DNA of 64,000 bases from an uncultured Roseovarius sp. (lineage in GTDB: Bacteria > Pseudomonadota > Alphaproteobacteria > Rhodobacterales > Rhodobacteraceae): positions 1-64,000 of the forward strand of contig CANNCP010000009.1 in the NCBI GenBank assembly GCA_947503145.1, read 5' to 3'. Position numbers and translations under genes: made by a program. This document shows positions 54,167 through 63,028 of the stretch, in pieces. The notes under the pieces were generated by a model. That model was not told the DNA's origin and searched no databases. It was given only the letters and a program-made list of their open reading frames with translations. Position 1 is the stretch's first letter, and every line of letters begins with the position of its first letter.

Positions 54167-55114
54167 ATGGGCAGCTATATTCTGAAACGGCTGATTTCAG
54201 CGATCCCGGTGCTCTTCGGGATAACCATTATCGTCTTCCTGATCATGTCTCTTATCCCTGGCGATCCGGCCACGGCGATCCTTGGATCCTATGCGACGCC
54301 TGAAAACGTGGAAAAACTGAACCGCGATCTTGGCCTTGATAAGCCCATGGCCCAGCGATATTTAATCTGGCTGGGCAATATGCTGACCGGTGATTTTGGC
54401 CGCTCTTTTTCGCTCAACCGTCCGGTGCTGGACGAGATAATCGAGCGATTCAATGCTACGCTGATCCTCGCAGGAACCAGTTTTGTCCTGTGCTCGATCC
54501 TTGGCATTCTCGCGGGGGTCATCTCGGCGGCACGGCAGTACGGACTTGCCGACAAGGCGATCACTTTTGTGGTGCTGTTCGGCATTTCCGTTCCATCCTT
54601 CTTTCTGGGCATGATGATGATCCTGGCCTTCGCGGTGAACCTGCGATGGCTGCCGGTTTCGGGCATGTACGCAATCTATGGCGGTGGCGATCTGCCCGAC
54701 CTTATCAACCACCTGATAATGCCCGCGCTTGCACTGGCCGCTGTGGCGACCGGCGTGATCGCGCGGCTTTCACGCTCGGCCATGTTGGAAGTTCTTCGAC
54801 AGGACTATATCCGCACCGCACGCGCCAAAGGCGTGCCGGAAAGGCGCGTGATCATGGGCCATGCATTGCGGGTTGCGATGGTGTCTATCATTCCCGTTCT
54901 GGGCATCCAAGCGGGGTTTGTCCTGTCAGGCGCGGTCTATATCGAGATCGTCTTTCAGTGGCCCGGCGTTGGGCGGATGCTGGTCGATGCGATCCTGAAG
55001 CGCGACCTTCTGCTGGTGCAGGGGGGCGTGGTCTTTGTTGCGGCTTGCTATGTGCTTTTCAATATTGCCGTGGACGTGGCGCAAAGCCTTCTCGATCCGA
55101 GGATCAAGACATGA
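54167..55114 (+). CDS. ABC transporter permease, DppB-like
   Basis: A 315 aa inner-membrane permease with about six helices. It opens MGSYILKRLISAIPVLFGIT as in DppB/OppB, and its EAA-loop segment reads RQDYIRTARAKGVPERRVIMGH. It pairs with the permease domain of the next gene, which it overlaps by four bases. Confidence 0.95.
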   Translation: MGSYILKRLISAIPVLFGITIIVFLIMSLIPGDPATAILGSYATPENVEKLNRDLGLDKPMAQRYLIWLGNMLTGDFGRSFSLNRPVLDEIIERFNATLILAGTSFVLCSILGILAGVISAARQYGLADKAITFVVLFGISVPSFFLGMMMILAFAVNLRWLPVSGMYAIYGGGDLPDLINHLIMPALALAAVATGVIARLSRSAMLEVLRQDYIRTARAKGVPERRVIMGHALRVAMVSIIPVLGIQAGFVLSGAVYIEIVFQWPGVGRMLVDAILKRDLLLVQGGVVFVAACYVLFNIAVDVAQSLLDPRIKT

Positions 55115-56976
55115 GCTCTTTTTTCAGGCTCCTGTTCCGCAACCATTTGGCAGCGATCGGCGCTGTCGTCATCGCGGCGATCCTTCTGCTGGTGCTCATC
55201 ACGCCGCTTTTGCCACTGCATGATCCCGACGTGACCGCCACAGCTGATCGCTTCAAGCGGCCTTTTAGCGACGGCCATCTGTTGGGCACGGACCATCTGG
55301 GGCGTGACCTGCTCAGCCGCTTGCTCTACGGCACCCGTCTCAGCCTGGCGGTGGGCGTCGTTGCCGCTTTGATCGCCGCCTCCATTGGGTCGGCCATCGG
55401 GATCATCGCAGGCTATTTTGGCGGGCACGTGGATAATATCATCATGCGCGGCGTCGATATGCTGATGGCATTTCCCTATATCCTGCTGGCCTTGGCCATT
55501 GTAGCCGCCCTTGGCCCCGGCCTGTTAAATGCTCTGATTGCTGTTGCCGCCGTCAACATCCCATTTTTCGCACGCAATATCCGAGGCATCACAGTGGGTC
55601 TGGCAAGCCGCGAGTTCATTGACGCCGCAAGGCTGGCAGGCATGGGGCACACACGGATTATTCTGACCGAGCTTTTGCCGAATGTCCTTCCAGTCATCAT
55701 TATCGCCATGTCCACAACCGTCGGCTGGATGATCCTTGAAACCGCAGGACTGTCCTTCCTTGGCCTCGGCTCTCAGCCGCCGCAGGCTGATCTAGGCTCG
55801 ATGCTTGGCGAGGCACGCTCGGCAATGATCTCGCATCCGACTACGTCGATCGTGCCGGGGATCATGATCTTTCTGATCGTCATGTCGATCAACCTGCTGG
55901 GGGATGGGGTGCGCGATGCTCTGGATCCGCGCCTGCGTTCGGGTGCGTTGTCCCGCCCGCGCGCTACAACGTTGGTTGACCGGCAAGGAGATATTTCTGC
56001 GCCCACCGACGATCTGCTGGCCATTCAGGATCTGCATACCCAGTTTCATGTGGGCAGGCGCATCTATCGCGCTGTGGGTGGCGTATCGCTGGCGGTCAAA
56101 CCCGGCGAATGCTTGGGCGTGATTGGTGAAAGCGGCTCGGGCAAATCCGTAACCGCGCTGTCGGCCATGGGGCTGGTTGCCTCGCCCCCTGGTGTGATCA
56201 CCGGCGGCGCGGTGCGTTTCAAGGGAGAGGACCTGATCGGGGCACCCTACGAAACACTTCGCCAGAAACGCGGTGACCGGGTAGCCTACATCTTTCAGGA
56301 TCCGTTATCGACTCTGCACCCGCTTTACCGGATCGGGCAGCAACTGGCCGAGGCAATCCAGTCACATCACCAAATCAGCAGGGCCGAGGCTCACAGCCGT
56401 GCGATACAGCTTTTGCAGGATGTGCGCATTCCAAACGCGGAAAGCCGCGTGGGTAATTACCCGCACGAGATGTCAGGCGGCATGCGCCAACGTGTCGGCA
56501 TCGCCATGGCGTTGGCCAATGAACCTGACGTGATCATTGCCGACGAACCCACCACTGCGCTCGACGTGACTGTGCAGGCGCAGATATTGTCCTTGCTGGA
56601 TGACCTGCGGCGCGACCGTGGGCTGGCCATCATCTTTATCACTCATGACTTTGGCGTGGTCGCGCAGCTTTGTGATCGAATCGCTGTCATGTATGCGGGC
56701 CGTATCGTCGAGGAAGGCCCGACGCGAGCGGTGCTTGATGCACCTGCCCACCCATATACCGGACGCCTGATTGCCTGCGTGCCGGAACTGGGCGGCGGAC
56801 GGCGCGCACTTGCGGCCATTCCGGGCCTGCCTCCGGCGGTTGATGATTTGCCGGTCGGCTGTGCCTTTGCCCCACGCTGCGACAAGGCGCAGGACAAGTG
56901 CCGAACAGGCGAGGTCGCCCTTCAAGGTGCGGCCTCGCACGCCGTCCGCTGTCATTTCCCAGAGGAGGCCGTCTGA
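55111..56976 (+). CDS. Fused ABC permease (DppC-like) and ATPase (DppD-like)
   Basis: The 621 aa product has a DppC-type permease in the first 285 residues (GTDHLGRDLLSRLLYGTR, the EAA loop REFIDAARLAGMGHTRI), a linker (DRQGDISAPTDDLLA), and a complete ATPase. The ATPase shows Walker A GESGSGKS, Q-loop FQDPLSTLHP, signature MSGGMRQRVGIAMAL, Walker B DVIIADEP and a C-terminal oligopeptide extension with Cys residues (CAFAPRCDKAQDKC). Permease and ATPase are usually separate; no stop or frameshift separates them here. Start ATGA overlaps the first permease. Confidence 0.93.
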   Translation: MSSFFRLLFRNHLAAIGAVVIAAILLLVLITPLLPLHDPDVTATADRFKRPFSDGHLLGTDHLGRDLLSRLLYGTRLSLAVGVVAALIAASIGSAIGIIAGYFGGHVDNIIMRGVDMLMAFPYILLALAIVAALGPGLLNALIAVAAVNIPFFARNIRGITVGLASREFIDAARLAGMGHTRIILTELLPNVLPVIIIAMSTTVGWMILETAGLSFLGLGSQPPQADLGSMLGEARSAMISHPTTSIVPGIMIFLIVMSINLLGDGVRDALDPRLRSGALSRPRATTLVDRQGDISAPTDDLLAIQDLHTQFHVGRRIYRAVGGVSLAVKPGECLGVIGESGSGKSVTALSAMGLVASPPGVITGGAVRFKGEDLIGAPYETLRQKRGDRVAYIFQDPLSTLHPLYRIGQQLAEAIQSHHQISRAEAHSRAIQLLQDVRIPNAESRVGNYPHEMSGGMRQRVGIAMALANEPDVIIADEPTTALDVTVQAQILSLLDDLRRDRGLAIIFITHDFGVVAQLCDRIAVMYAGRIVEEGPTRAVLDAPAHPYTGRLIACVPELGGGRRALAAIPGLPPAVDDLPVGCAFAPRCDKAQDKCRTGEVALQGAASHAVRCHFPEEAV

Positions 56977-57932
56977 TGCCAGCACTCAAGGTAGACAGTC
57001 TTGCAAAGACTTTTACGTTGCGAAAGCCGTTTTTCGGAGCCGCACGTCCGGGCGTGCGTGCGATCAGGCCAATGTCCTTTCAGGTGGAACCTGGCGAAAC
57101 CCTTGGTGTTGTAGGAGAATCCGGCTGCGGAAAATCGACGCTGGCGCGAATGCTGGTAGGGTTGCTGGAACCTTCCGGGGGGAAAATCGAGATCGAAGGG
57201 AAGGCGCTCGATGCGGCTGATCCGGCTGAGTTCGGCAAACTGATCCAATATGTATTTCAGGACCCGAACAGCAGCCTCAACCCGCGCAAGACCATTCGGC
57301 AGGTCATGGAGGCCCCGCTGAAACAGCTCCACAAAATGCCCAAGCCAGACCGCAACAGGCGGATTAGCGAGATATTCGCCTCGGTCAATCTGCGCGACGA
57401 GTTCCTTGATCGGTATCCGCACGAGTTCTCGGGCGGGCAGGCGCAGCGGATCGGGATCGCGCGGGCGTTGGCGGCCAATCCGCAGATCATCATTCTGGAT
57501 GAACCCGTCTCGGCTCTGGATGTCTCGGTTCAGGCGCAGGTGCTTAATCTGCTGGCGGACCTCAAGGCTGAGTTTGGCCTGACCTATCTGTTCATCACCC
57601 ATGATCTGGCGGTGGTAGAGGCGGTCAGCGACCGGATTATCGTGCTCTACTTCGGGGCGGTGGTTGAGATTGGCAAAGCCGAGTACATCTTTGCAAACCC
57701 GCGTCATCCCTATACAAAACTGCTGGCGGACAGTGCGCCGGTTGTCGGGCGCCCGCTGAAAGCACCCGAGCAGAAGGGAGCCGAGCTTCCCGATCCGCTG
57801 AACCCGCCGCAAGGCTGTGCCTTTGCTGGTCGTTGCCCGCGCGCAACCGACCTGTGCCGGGTACGGGAACCAGAGCTGAAACCGATGGGAGAAGACCAAC
57901 TTGCTGCCTGCCACCACCCGCTCGAAGGCTGA
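56976..57932 (+). CDS. ABC transporter ATPase, DppF-like
   Basis: The 318 aa second ATPase has Walker A GESGCGKST, FQDPNSSLNPRKTI, signature FSGGQAQRIGIARAL and Walker B IIILDEPVSALD, ending with the oligopeptide transporter C-terminal segment CAFAGRCPRATDLC. ATG 56976 shares a base with the preceding stop (TGATG). It overlaps the regulator gene by 32 bases. Confidence 0.95.
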   Translation: MPALKVDSLAKTFTLRKPFFGAARPGVRAIRPMSFQVEPGETLGVVGESGCGKSTLARMLVGLLEPSGGKIEIEGKALDAADPAEFGKLIQYVFQDPNSSLNPRKTIRQVMEAPLKQLHKMPKPDRNRRISEIFASVNLRDEFLDRYPHEFSGGQAQRIGIARALAANPQIIILDEPVSALDVSVQAQVLNLLADLKAEFGLTYLFITHDLAVVEAVSDRIIVLYFGAVVEIGKAEYIFANPRHPYTKLLADSAPVVGRPLKAPEQKGAELPDPLNPPQGCAFAGRCPRATDLCRVREPELKPMGEDQLAACHHPLEG

Positions 57933-58665
57933 AGCCAAGCTCAGTCGGCCCGTTCAGGTCGCCGAGGCGATCAAGGATTGGGTCGTCGAGCAGCGATTAC
58001 AGGCTGGTGATCGTCTGCCAGGAGAAACGGAACTGATCGAGCGGTTCAGCATGTCCAAGGGTACAATCCGCGAAGCCATGCGTATTCTTGAAGCGCAAGG
58101 CCTGATCAAGACCCGCACCGGTCCGGGCGGAGGCAGTTTCGTGCATGAGGTCAGCCGACAGCGCGCCAAGGCGCTACTGGGCAATTACTTCTACTTCAAG
58201 GACCTGACTATTGGGGATATCTATCAGCTGCGGCTGACGTTGGAGCCGGAATTGGCTGCCTCTCTTGCCGGCAAGCTGTCCGAAGAGATTCTTCGGGCAC
58301 TGGAAGAGAACATTGCCGAATACTCGGAACCCGCGACGGACATTGATGAAGAGCGCACCCAACACGTCGCCTCGTTGCGGTTCCATACCATCCTTGCAGA
58401 GCAGGCCGAGAATCCATTGCTGGGCTTCGTCATTGATTTCATGGTTAACCTTCTGTCTGATCTGACGGTCTATCGCCGCCTTTATTCGCCGCCTAATGTT
58501 GAGCTTTGGCAACAGGGCCACGACCACCAGCAGGCGCTGGTCAAAGCGCTGCGCGATGGTGACCCGGACGCCGCCCGCGCCATCATGAGCGATCACATGG
58601 AAACCGCCTGGAAGCTCATGCGCCGACAGGAGGTGAAGATGCAAAACCGTTTCATTTCCGAGTGA
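57901..58665 (+). CDS. FadR/GntR-family (FCD) transcriptional regulator
   Basis: A 254 aa regulator with winged helix (VQVAEAIKDWVVEQRLQAGD, LIERFSMSKGTIREAMRILE, QGLIKTRTGPGGGSFV) and a C-terminal FCD domain (QLRLTLEPELAASLA, RFHTILAEQAENP, HQQALVKALRDGDPDAA). The start is TTG 57901 inside the ATPase gene, so it is co-expressed with the transporter. The likely target is the double palindrome at 52453. Confidence 0.88.
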   Translation: MLPATTRSKAEAKLSRPVQVAEAIKDWVVEQRLQAGDRLPGETELIERFSMSKGTIREAMRILEAQGLIKTRTGPGGGSFVHEVSRQRAKALLGNYFYFKDLTIGDIYQLRLTLEPELAASLAGKLSEEILRALEENIAEYSEPATDIDEERTQHVASLRFHTILAEQAENPLLGFVIDFMVNLLSDLTVYRRLYSPPNVELWQQGHDHQQALVKALRDGDPDAARAIMSDHMETAWKLMRRQEVKMQNRFISE

Positions 58666-58883
58666 CCAAGCGGCTTACCTTCTGCGCGCGCCGAGCCGCG
58701 CAAAATGACGAGTTTCCGAAGCCGGGCGCGGTTGGATGGCTGCCGCGTTCAAAGCCTCAACACCACCTCGATAAGTCCAGTTGTGGTCAGTTATAGTGCC
58801 AGGGCGGCAAAAGTGATCGGCGAGAACGCTTTGCTTCCGGCTGCATGCTTGCCAAAGCACCGGGCATGACGCTAACAGATATC

Positions 58884-59801
58884 ATGTATATCTATCTGCC
58901 CATCGCCGAAGTTTCCGTCAACGCCTTTCTGCTGCTTGGCCTCGGCGGCTTGGTCGGTGTGCTGTCGGGCATGTTCGGGGTCGGCGGCGGGTTCCTGATG
59001 ACGCCGCTGCTATTCTTCATCGGCATCCCGCCCGCCGTCGCCGTGGCCACAGAAGCCAACCAGATTGTTGCCTCGTCCTTTTCCGGCGTGCTGGCGCATT
59101 TCCGGCGCAAGACGGTGGATCTCAGGATGGGGACGGTGCTGCTGATCGGTGGTCTCGCCGGGGCGGCGGTGGGTGTGGTGATCTTCAACTACCTCAAGAG
59201 CCAGGGCCAGGTCGATCTGCTGGTCAAGCTTTGTTATGTTGTCTTTCTCGGCGTCGTCGGCATGATGATGTTCATTGAAAGCCTGCGCGCGATCCGCAAA
59301 TCCCGTGCCGGTGGCCCGCCCGCCAAACGCAAGAAGCACAGCTGGATCCACAAACTGCCCTTCAAGATGCGGTTTCGCACCTCGGGGCTGTACATCAGTG
59401 TGATCCCGCCGCTGGTGGTGGGTGTCGCGGTGGGTATCCTGGCGGCAATCATGGGCGTCGGTGGCGGGTTCATCATGGTGCCGGCAATGATCTATCTGCT
59501 GGGCGTGCCAACCAAGGTCGTTGTAGGCACGTCGCTTTTTCAGATCATCTTTGTTACGGCGTTCACGACGATGCTGCACGCCACCACCAACTTTACCGTC
59601 GATGTGGTCCTTGCGGTGCTGCTGCTGGTCGGGGGCGTCATCGGTGCGCAGATCGGCACGGTGATCGGTACGCGGATGAAGGGCGAACAACTGCGCATCC
59701 TTCTGGCGATGATGGTGCTGGTGGTCTGTTTCAAACTGGCGTTTGACCTGTTGATCCAGCCGTCCGAACTCTATTCCATCGGTGCGGGAGGGGAGCATTG
59801 A
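58884..59801 (+). CDS. TauE/SafE-family membrane exporter
   Basis: The 305 aa protein has eight to nine helices and two TauE repeats, each with the Gly-rich MFGVGGGFLMTPLL / IMGVGGGFIMVPAM segment, and a cytoplasmic Lys/Arg-rich loop (RAGGPPAKRKKHSW). The family exports sulfite, sulfoacetate or other organic anions. ATG 58884 matches relatives beginning (M)xIYLPIAE; earlier in-frame Mets lie at 58845 and 58866. It precedes a TIGR02186 gene with a one-base stop/start overlap. Confidence 0.9.
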   Translation: MYIYLPIAEVSVNAFLLLGLGGLVGVLSGMFGVGGGFLMTPLLFFIGIPPAVAVATEANQIVASSFSGVLAHFRRKTVDLRMGTVLLIGGLAGAAVGVVIFNYLKSQGQVDLLVKLCYVVFLGVVGMMMFIESLRAIRKSRAGGPPAKRKKHSWIHKLPFKMRFRTSGLYISVIPPLVVGVAVGILAAIMGVGGGFIMVPAMIYLLGVPTKVVVGTSLFQIIFVTAFTTMLHATTNFTVDVVLAVLLLVGGVIGAQIGTVIGTRMKGEQLRILLAMMVLVVCFKLAFDLLIQPSELYSIGAGGEH

Positions 59802-60562
59802 TGCTGCGTCTTGCGCTGATCCTGCTGACGTTTGCCGCGCTGCCCGTGCAGGCTGGTGAGGATGTCGTGCTGGGGCTCAGCAGGGACGAGATCGAGATAA
59901 ACACTACGTTTGACGGCTCTGAAATCCTGCTGTTCGGGGCGATTAAACGCGAAAGTGCAATACCCGAGGGCGAGCTTGGCGTGATCGTTGCCATCGCCGG
60001 ACCTTCGCAATCGTTGAACGTGCGGCGCAAGGAACGGCGTTTCGGTATCTGGGTCAATGTGGACGCGGTCGAAGTGGATGTCGCGCCCAGCTTCTACGCT
60101 GTCGCCACCAGCGGGCCGTGGTCGGAGGTCCTGTCCGAAGTCGAGGATCTGCGCCACAAGATTTCGATCCCGCGCGCAATCCGGTCCGTGGGCGCGCCGA
60201 GCACGATCAAGGATGCACAGAGCTTTACCGATGCGGTGATCCGCATCCGCACCGCGAGCCGCGCCTACAAGGTCGATGAAGGCGCGGTCGAACTGCGCGA
60301 GGACACGCTGTTTCAGACATCCGTGCGGTTGCCGGCGAACCTGACCGAAGGCGACTATGCTACCCGGATTTTCCTGACCCGCGGAGGCAATGTCGTGTCA
60401 CAATACCAGACGGTGATTGACGTGCGGAAGGTAGGAATGGAGCGCTGGCTATTTTCGCTGTCACGCGAACAGCCGATACTCTACGGCCTGATGTCGCTGG
60501 CGATTGCGATCGCGGCAGGCTGGGGTGCGTCGGCGGCCTTTCGGATGCTGCGGCAAGGCTGA
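59801..60562 (+). CDS. TIGR02186 family protein
   Basis: A 253 aa protein with a signal peptide (MLRLALILLTFAALPVQA), a beta-rich periplasmic domain (NTTFDGSEILLFGAI, RRFGIWVNVDAVEVD, SFYAVATSGP), and one C-terminal helix (YGLMSLAIAIAAGWGASAAF) that anchors it. TIGR02186 is typical of alphaproteobacteria and commonly follows a TauE/SafE gene; function unknown. GGAGGGGAGC precedes ATG 59801. Confidence 0.87.
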   Translation: MLRLALILLTFAALPVQAGEDVVLGLSRDEIEINTTFDGSEILLFGAIKRESAIPEGELGVIVAIAGPSQSLNVRRKERRFGIWVNVDAVEVDVAPSFYAVATSGPWSEVLSEVEDLRHKISIPRAIRSVGAPSTIKDAQSFTDAVIRIRTASRAYKVDEGAVELREDTLFQTSVRLPANLTEGDYATRIFLTRGGNVVSQYQTVIDVRKVGMERWLFSLSREQPILYGLMSLAIAIAAGWGASAAFRMLRQG

Positions 60563-60608
60563 GTGGCGGGAAAGCGGTCGTGCAATAGCGACGCGGCGCG
60601 GGCTGCGG

Positions 60609-60640
60609 GCCGGGGCCTCCGGCGGGGATATTTCCGGCAA
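60609..60640 (+). terminator. GC hairpin with short-motif tail after TIGR02186
   Basis: GCCGG pairs with CCGGC around GGCCT (60609-60623), then GGGGATATTTCCGGC and AAGAAGAAGATA. The tail resembles the motif at 18611 and 9265. It lies between convergent genes and may terminate either. Confidence 0.5.
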
Positions 60641-60660
60641 GAAGAAGATATATGCCGGGC

Positions 60661-61395
60661 TCAACCGCGGCCGATATAGGGCATCTTGGTCGCCATCACG
60701 GTCATGAACTGCACGTTGGCAGAGAGCGGCATTTGCGCCATGTGCAGCACGGATCGGGCGGCATCTGCCACCTCCATCATCGGCATCAATGGCGCGCCCG
60801 GGTCGGCAGCCTGCGCGTGTGCGTTCAGGTCGTCCACCAACTCTGTTCTTGCGTTGCCGATGTCGATCTGCCCGCAGGCGATGTCGAAGGGCCGCCCGTC
60901 CAGAGACAAGGCGCGCGTCATGCCGGTGATTGCGTGTTTGCTGGTGGTGTAGCAGATCGAACCGGGGCGCGGATTATGCGCCGAAAGTGATCCGTTGTTG
61001 ATGATGCGTCCGCCCTGCGGAGTCTGCGCGCGCATCTGGGCAAAGGCCAGCTGTGCCGCGATGAACATGCCACGGATGTTGATCGTCATCACCTCGTCGA
61101 AACCGGCGAGCGGCACTTTGTCAATCGGGCCGGAGGGACCGAATATGCCTGCGTTGTTGAATAATGCATCCAGCCGCCCGGCGGTTTGCAGGAAATCGGC
61201 AAAGGTCTCTTTCATCATGTCCGGATCGGTCACGTCGCAGGGTAGGGGGATAGCGCGCGCATTGCCTTGTGCGATTTCGTGCAGACGGTCGGCGCGGCGC
61301 GCGATCAGACCCACGCGCCATCCGGCCTTGAGGAAAACCTCTGCCGTGCAGCGGCCTATGCCGGAACTGGCCCCGGTGATCAGGATGGATTTCAC
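60661..61395 (-). CDS. SDR-family NAD(P)-dependent oxidoreductase
   Basis: The 244 aa classical short-chain dehydrogenase has TGASSGIG at the N-terminus, the NNAG motif, NGSLSA with the catalytic Ser and YTTSK with the Tyr and Lys, all in place. Substrate unknown. GTG 61395 overlaps the stop of the helicase gene (GTGA), so they are coupled. The frame is open far upstream inside the helicase gene, but that part has no SDR similarity. Confidence 0.92.
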   Translation of the reverse strand: MKSILITGASSGIGRCTAEVFLKAGWRVGLIARRADRLHEIAQGNARAIPLPCDVTDPDMMKETFADFLQTAGRLDALFNNAGIFGPSGPIDKVPLAGFDEVMTINIRGMFIAAQLAFAQMRAQTPQGGRIINNGSLSAHNPRPGSICYTTSKHAITGMTRALSLDGRPFDIACGQIDIGNARTELVDDLNAHAQAADPGAPLMPMMEVADAARSVLHMAQMPLSANVQFMTVMATKMPYIGRG

Positions 61396-62921
61396 GGGGC
61401 TGTCTCTGCTTCGAGGGTGAGGGGCACGGGGGCAGTGCGCAGATCGTCGACGCGCAGGGGATACTCGGGTTTCGACAGCCGGTTGCGGACCACCCAGCAC
61501 AGCCGTTCCTGCGCGCGGGTGATGGCGACATAGGCAAGGCGTTTCCACAACGGCTGACCGGCCTCGACCCGGCCCATGCGGGCGGCGACAAAGAGATCGG
61601 GGGCAAAGACCTGCACCGTTTCCCACTGGCTGCCCTGCGCCTTGTGGATCGTCACCGCCGCCCCGTGCAGGAACGTGGCGCCCATGTTTGCGGCAAAGGG
61701 GATGAACGGCTCTTCCTCGTCGGGCTTTTCGATCTTCACGATGCTGGCGGCGCTCATCTGCGGGTCTTCGGCCCCCATCACATGCAACCGCGAAAATCCC
61801 GGTTTGCGACCGGGGCCGAGATAGATCACCTGAGCGCCCTTGATCAGCCCGCGTGCCTCCAGATCGAGCCGTTTCTTGCGATGCTTGAGCGGCAGTTCGA
61901 TCCCGTCGCAGATCAGCGGCTCGCCCTCCAGCAGCGCCGTGTCGGGCGCGCCGTGGACGGCGCGAAAGGCGGTAATAAGGCGAATGCGCGTGGCGTTGCG
62001 CCAAACCAGAACCGGGCTGCGCGCCATCAGATCGACCTCGACCCGTTCGGCCCATTTGACGCGGTCGTCTGTCTGGGCCTTCTCCTGGATCATGCGTTCG
62101 AAATCGGCAAACTCCAGCGCCGGGTCGGCCAGCGCGTGCGCCAGATCGAGGATCGGATTATCCGCGTCCTGGCGGTGGATGCGGTGCAGTACCAGTTTGG
62201 CCGGGGTGGGCAGCGTGTCGAACACCATCGCGCCCGACTGGTTCACCGGGGCCAGCTGCGCCGGATCGCCAAACAGAAAGAGCGTCGGGAATATCTCTTT
62301 GAGGTCATCCATCTGGCGCGCGTCCAGCATGCTGGCCTCATCAACAAACCCGATATCCAGAGGCTCTTCGCGGCGTTTCCAGCCGGTGATGAAATCGCTG
62401 CCACGCAGGCCGGCAGCGGCCAGCGCGCCGGGAATGGACTTGTTGGTTTGATAGAACGCATGCGCCCGGTCGAGCGCCAGTTCGGTCAACCCTTCGACCT
62501 CTGGCCGCTCGCCATTACCGGCCAGCCATTCGGCGATTTTTTCGTATTCGGGATCGTAGACCGGCGTGTAGAGGATGCGGTGGATCGTGGTCGCGGGCAC
62601 GCCCTGCATGCGCAGCACGCTGGCGGCTTTGTTGGTGGGCGCGAGGATCGCCAGCGAGCGCTTGTCGCGGCGCTTGCGGCTCTCGTAATCGCCCGAGACG
62701 ATATCGACACCGGCATCTTGCATCGCGCGATAAAGCGCAGCCAGAAGCAGCGTCTTGCCCGATCCGGCCTTGCCGATGACCGCCATCACGCTTTCCGTGG
62801 CTTTGCGCGGGGGCAAGAGGGTGCCGTTTTCCAGGTCGACGCCTGCGCCGCGCAGGGCCTCTACGATGCGATCATGGGCTTCTGCCTGATCTTCGGAATA
62901 TGTGAGCGCGGTTTGGGTCAT
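61392..62921 (-). CDS. RecD-like superfamily 1 helicase / AAA ATPase
   Basis: A 509 aa protein with Walker A GKAGSGKT (50-57), LAPTNKAASVLR (motif Ia), DIGFVDEASMLD (motif II), LFGDPAQLAPV (motif III), and near the end VTIHKAQGSQWETVQVF and RLAYVAITRAQERL (motifs V and VI). It is an ATP-dependent 5'-3' helicase of the RecD2/Dda type; its pathway is unknown. It precedes the SDR gene. Confidence 0.88.
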   Translation of the reverse strand: MTQTALTYSEDQAEAHDRIVEALRGAGVDLENGTLLPPRKATESVMAVIGKAGSGKTLLLAALYRAMQDAGVDIVSGDYESRKRRDKRSLAILAPTNKAASVLRMQGVPATTIHRILYTPVYDPEYEKIAEWLAGNGERPEVEGLTELALDRAHAFYQTNKSIPGALAAAGLRGSDFITGWKRREEPLDIGFVDEASMLDARQMDDLKEIFPTLFLFGDPAQLAPVNQSGAMVFDTLPTPAKLVLHRIHRQDADNPILDLAHALADPALEFADFERMIQEKAQTDDRVKWAERVEVDLMARSPVLVWRNATRIRLITAFRAVHGAPDTALLEGEPLICDGIELPLKHRKKRLDLEARGLIKGAQVIYLGPGRKPGFSRLHVMGAEDPQMSAASIVKIEKPDEEEPFIPFAANMGATFLHGAAVTIHKAQGSQWETVQVFAPDLFVAARMGRVEAGQPLWKRLAYVAITRAQERLCWVVRNRLSKPEYPLRVDDLRTAPVPLTLEAETAP

Positions 62922-63028
62922 GGGCCGACACTACAGGGGCGTTTTACGAGGGACCAGAGGAAGTGGGCGGTAAACGTGGAGAGAAATGCGACATGCGCTG
63001 CGCGGGGCAAGTGTTCGCAACTCCGTGT

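Noticed and set aside
58675..58860. Short minus-strand frame (about 61 codons) in the gap after the FadR-type gene
   Set aside because: It briefly suggested a transposase tail, but no motif, ribosome site or terminal repeat supports it.
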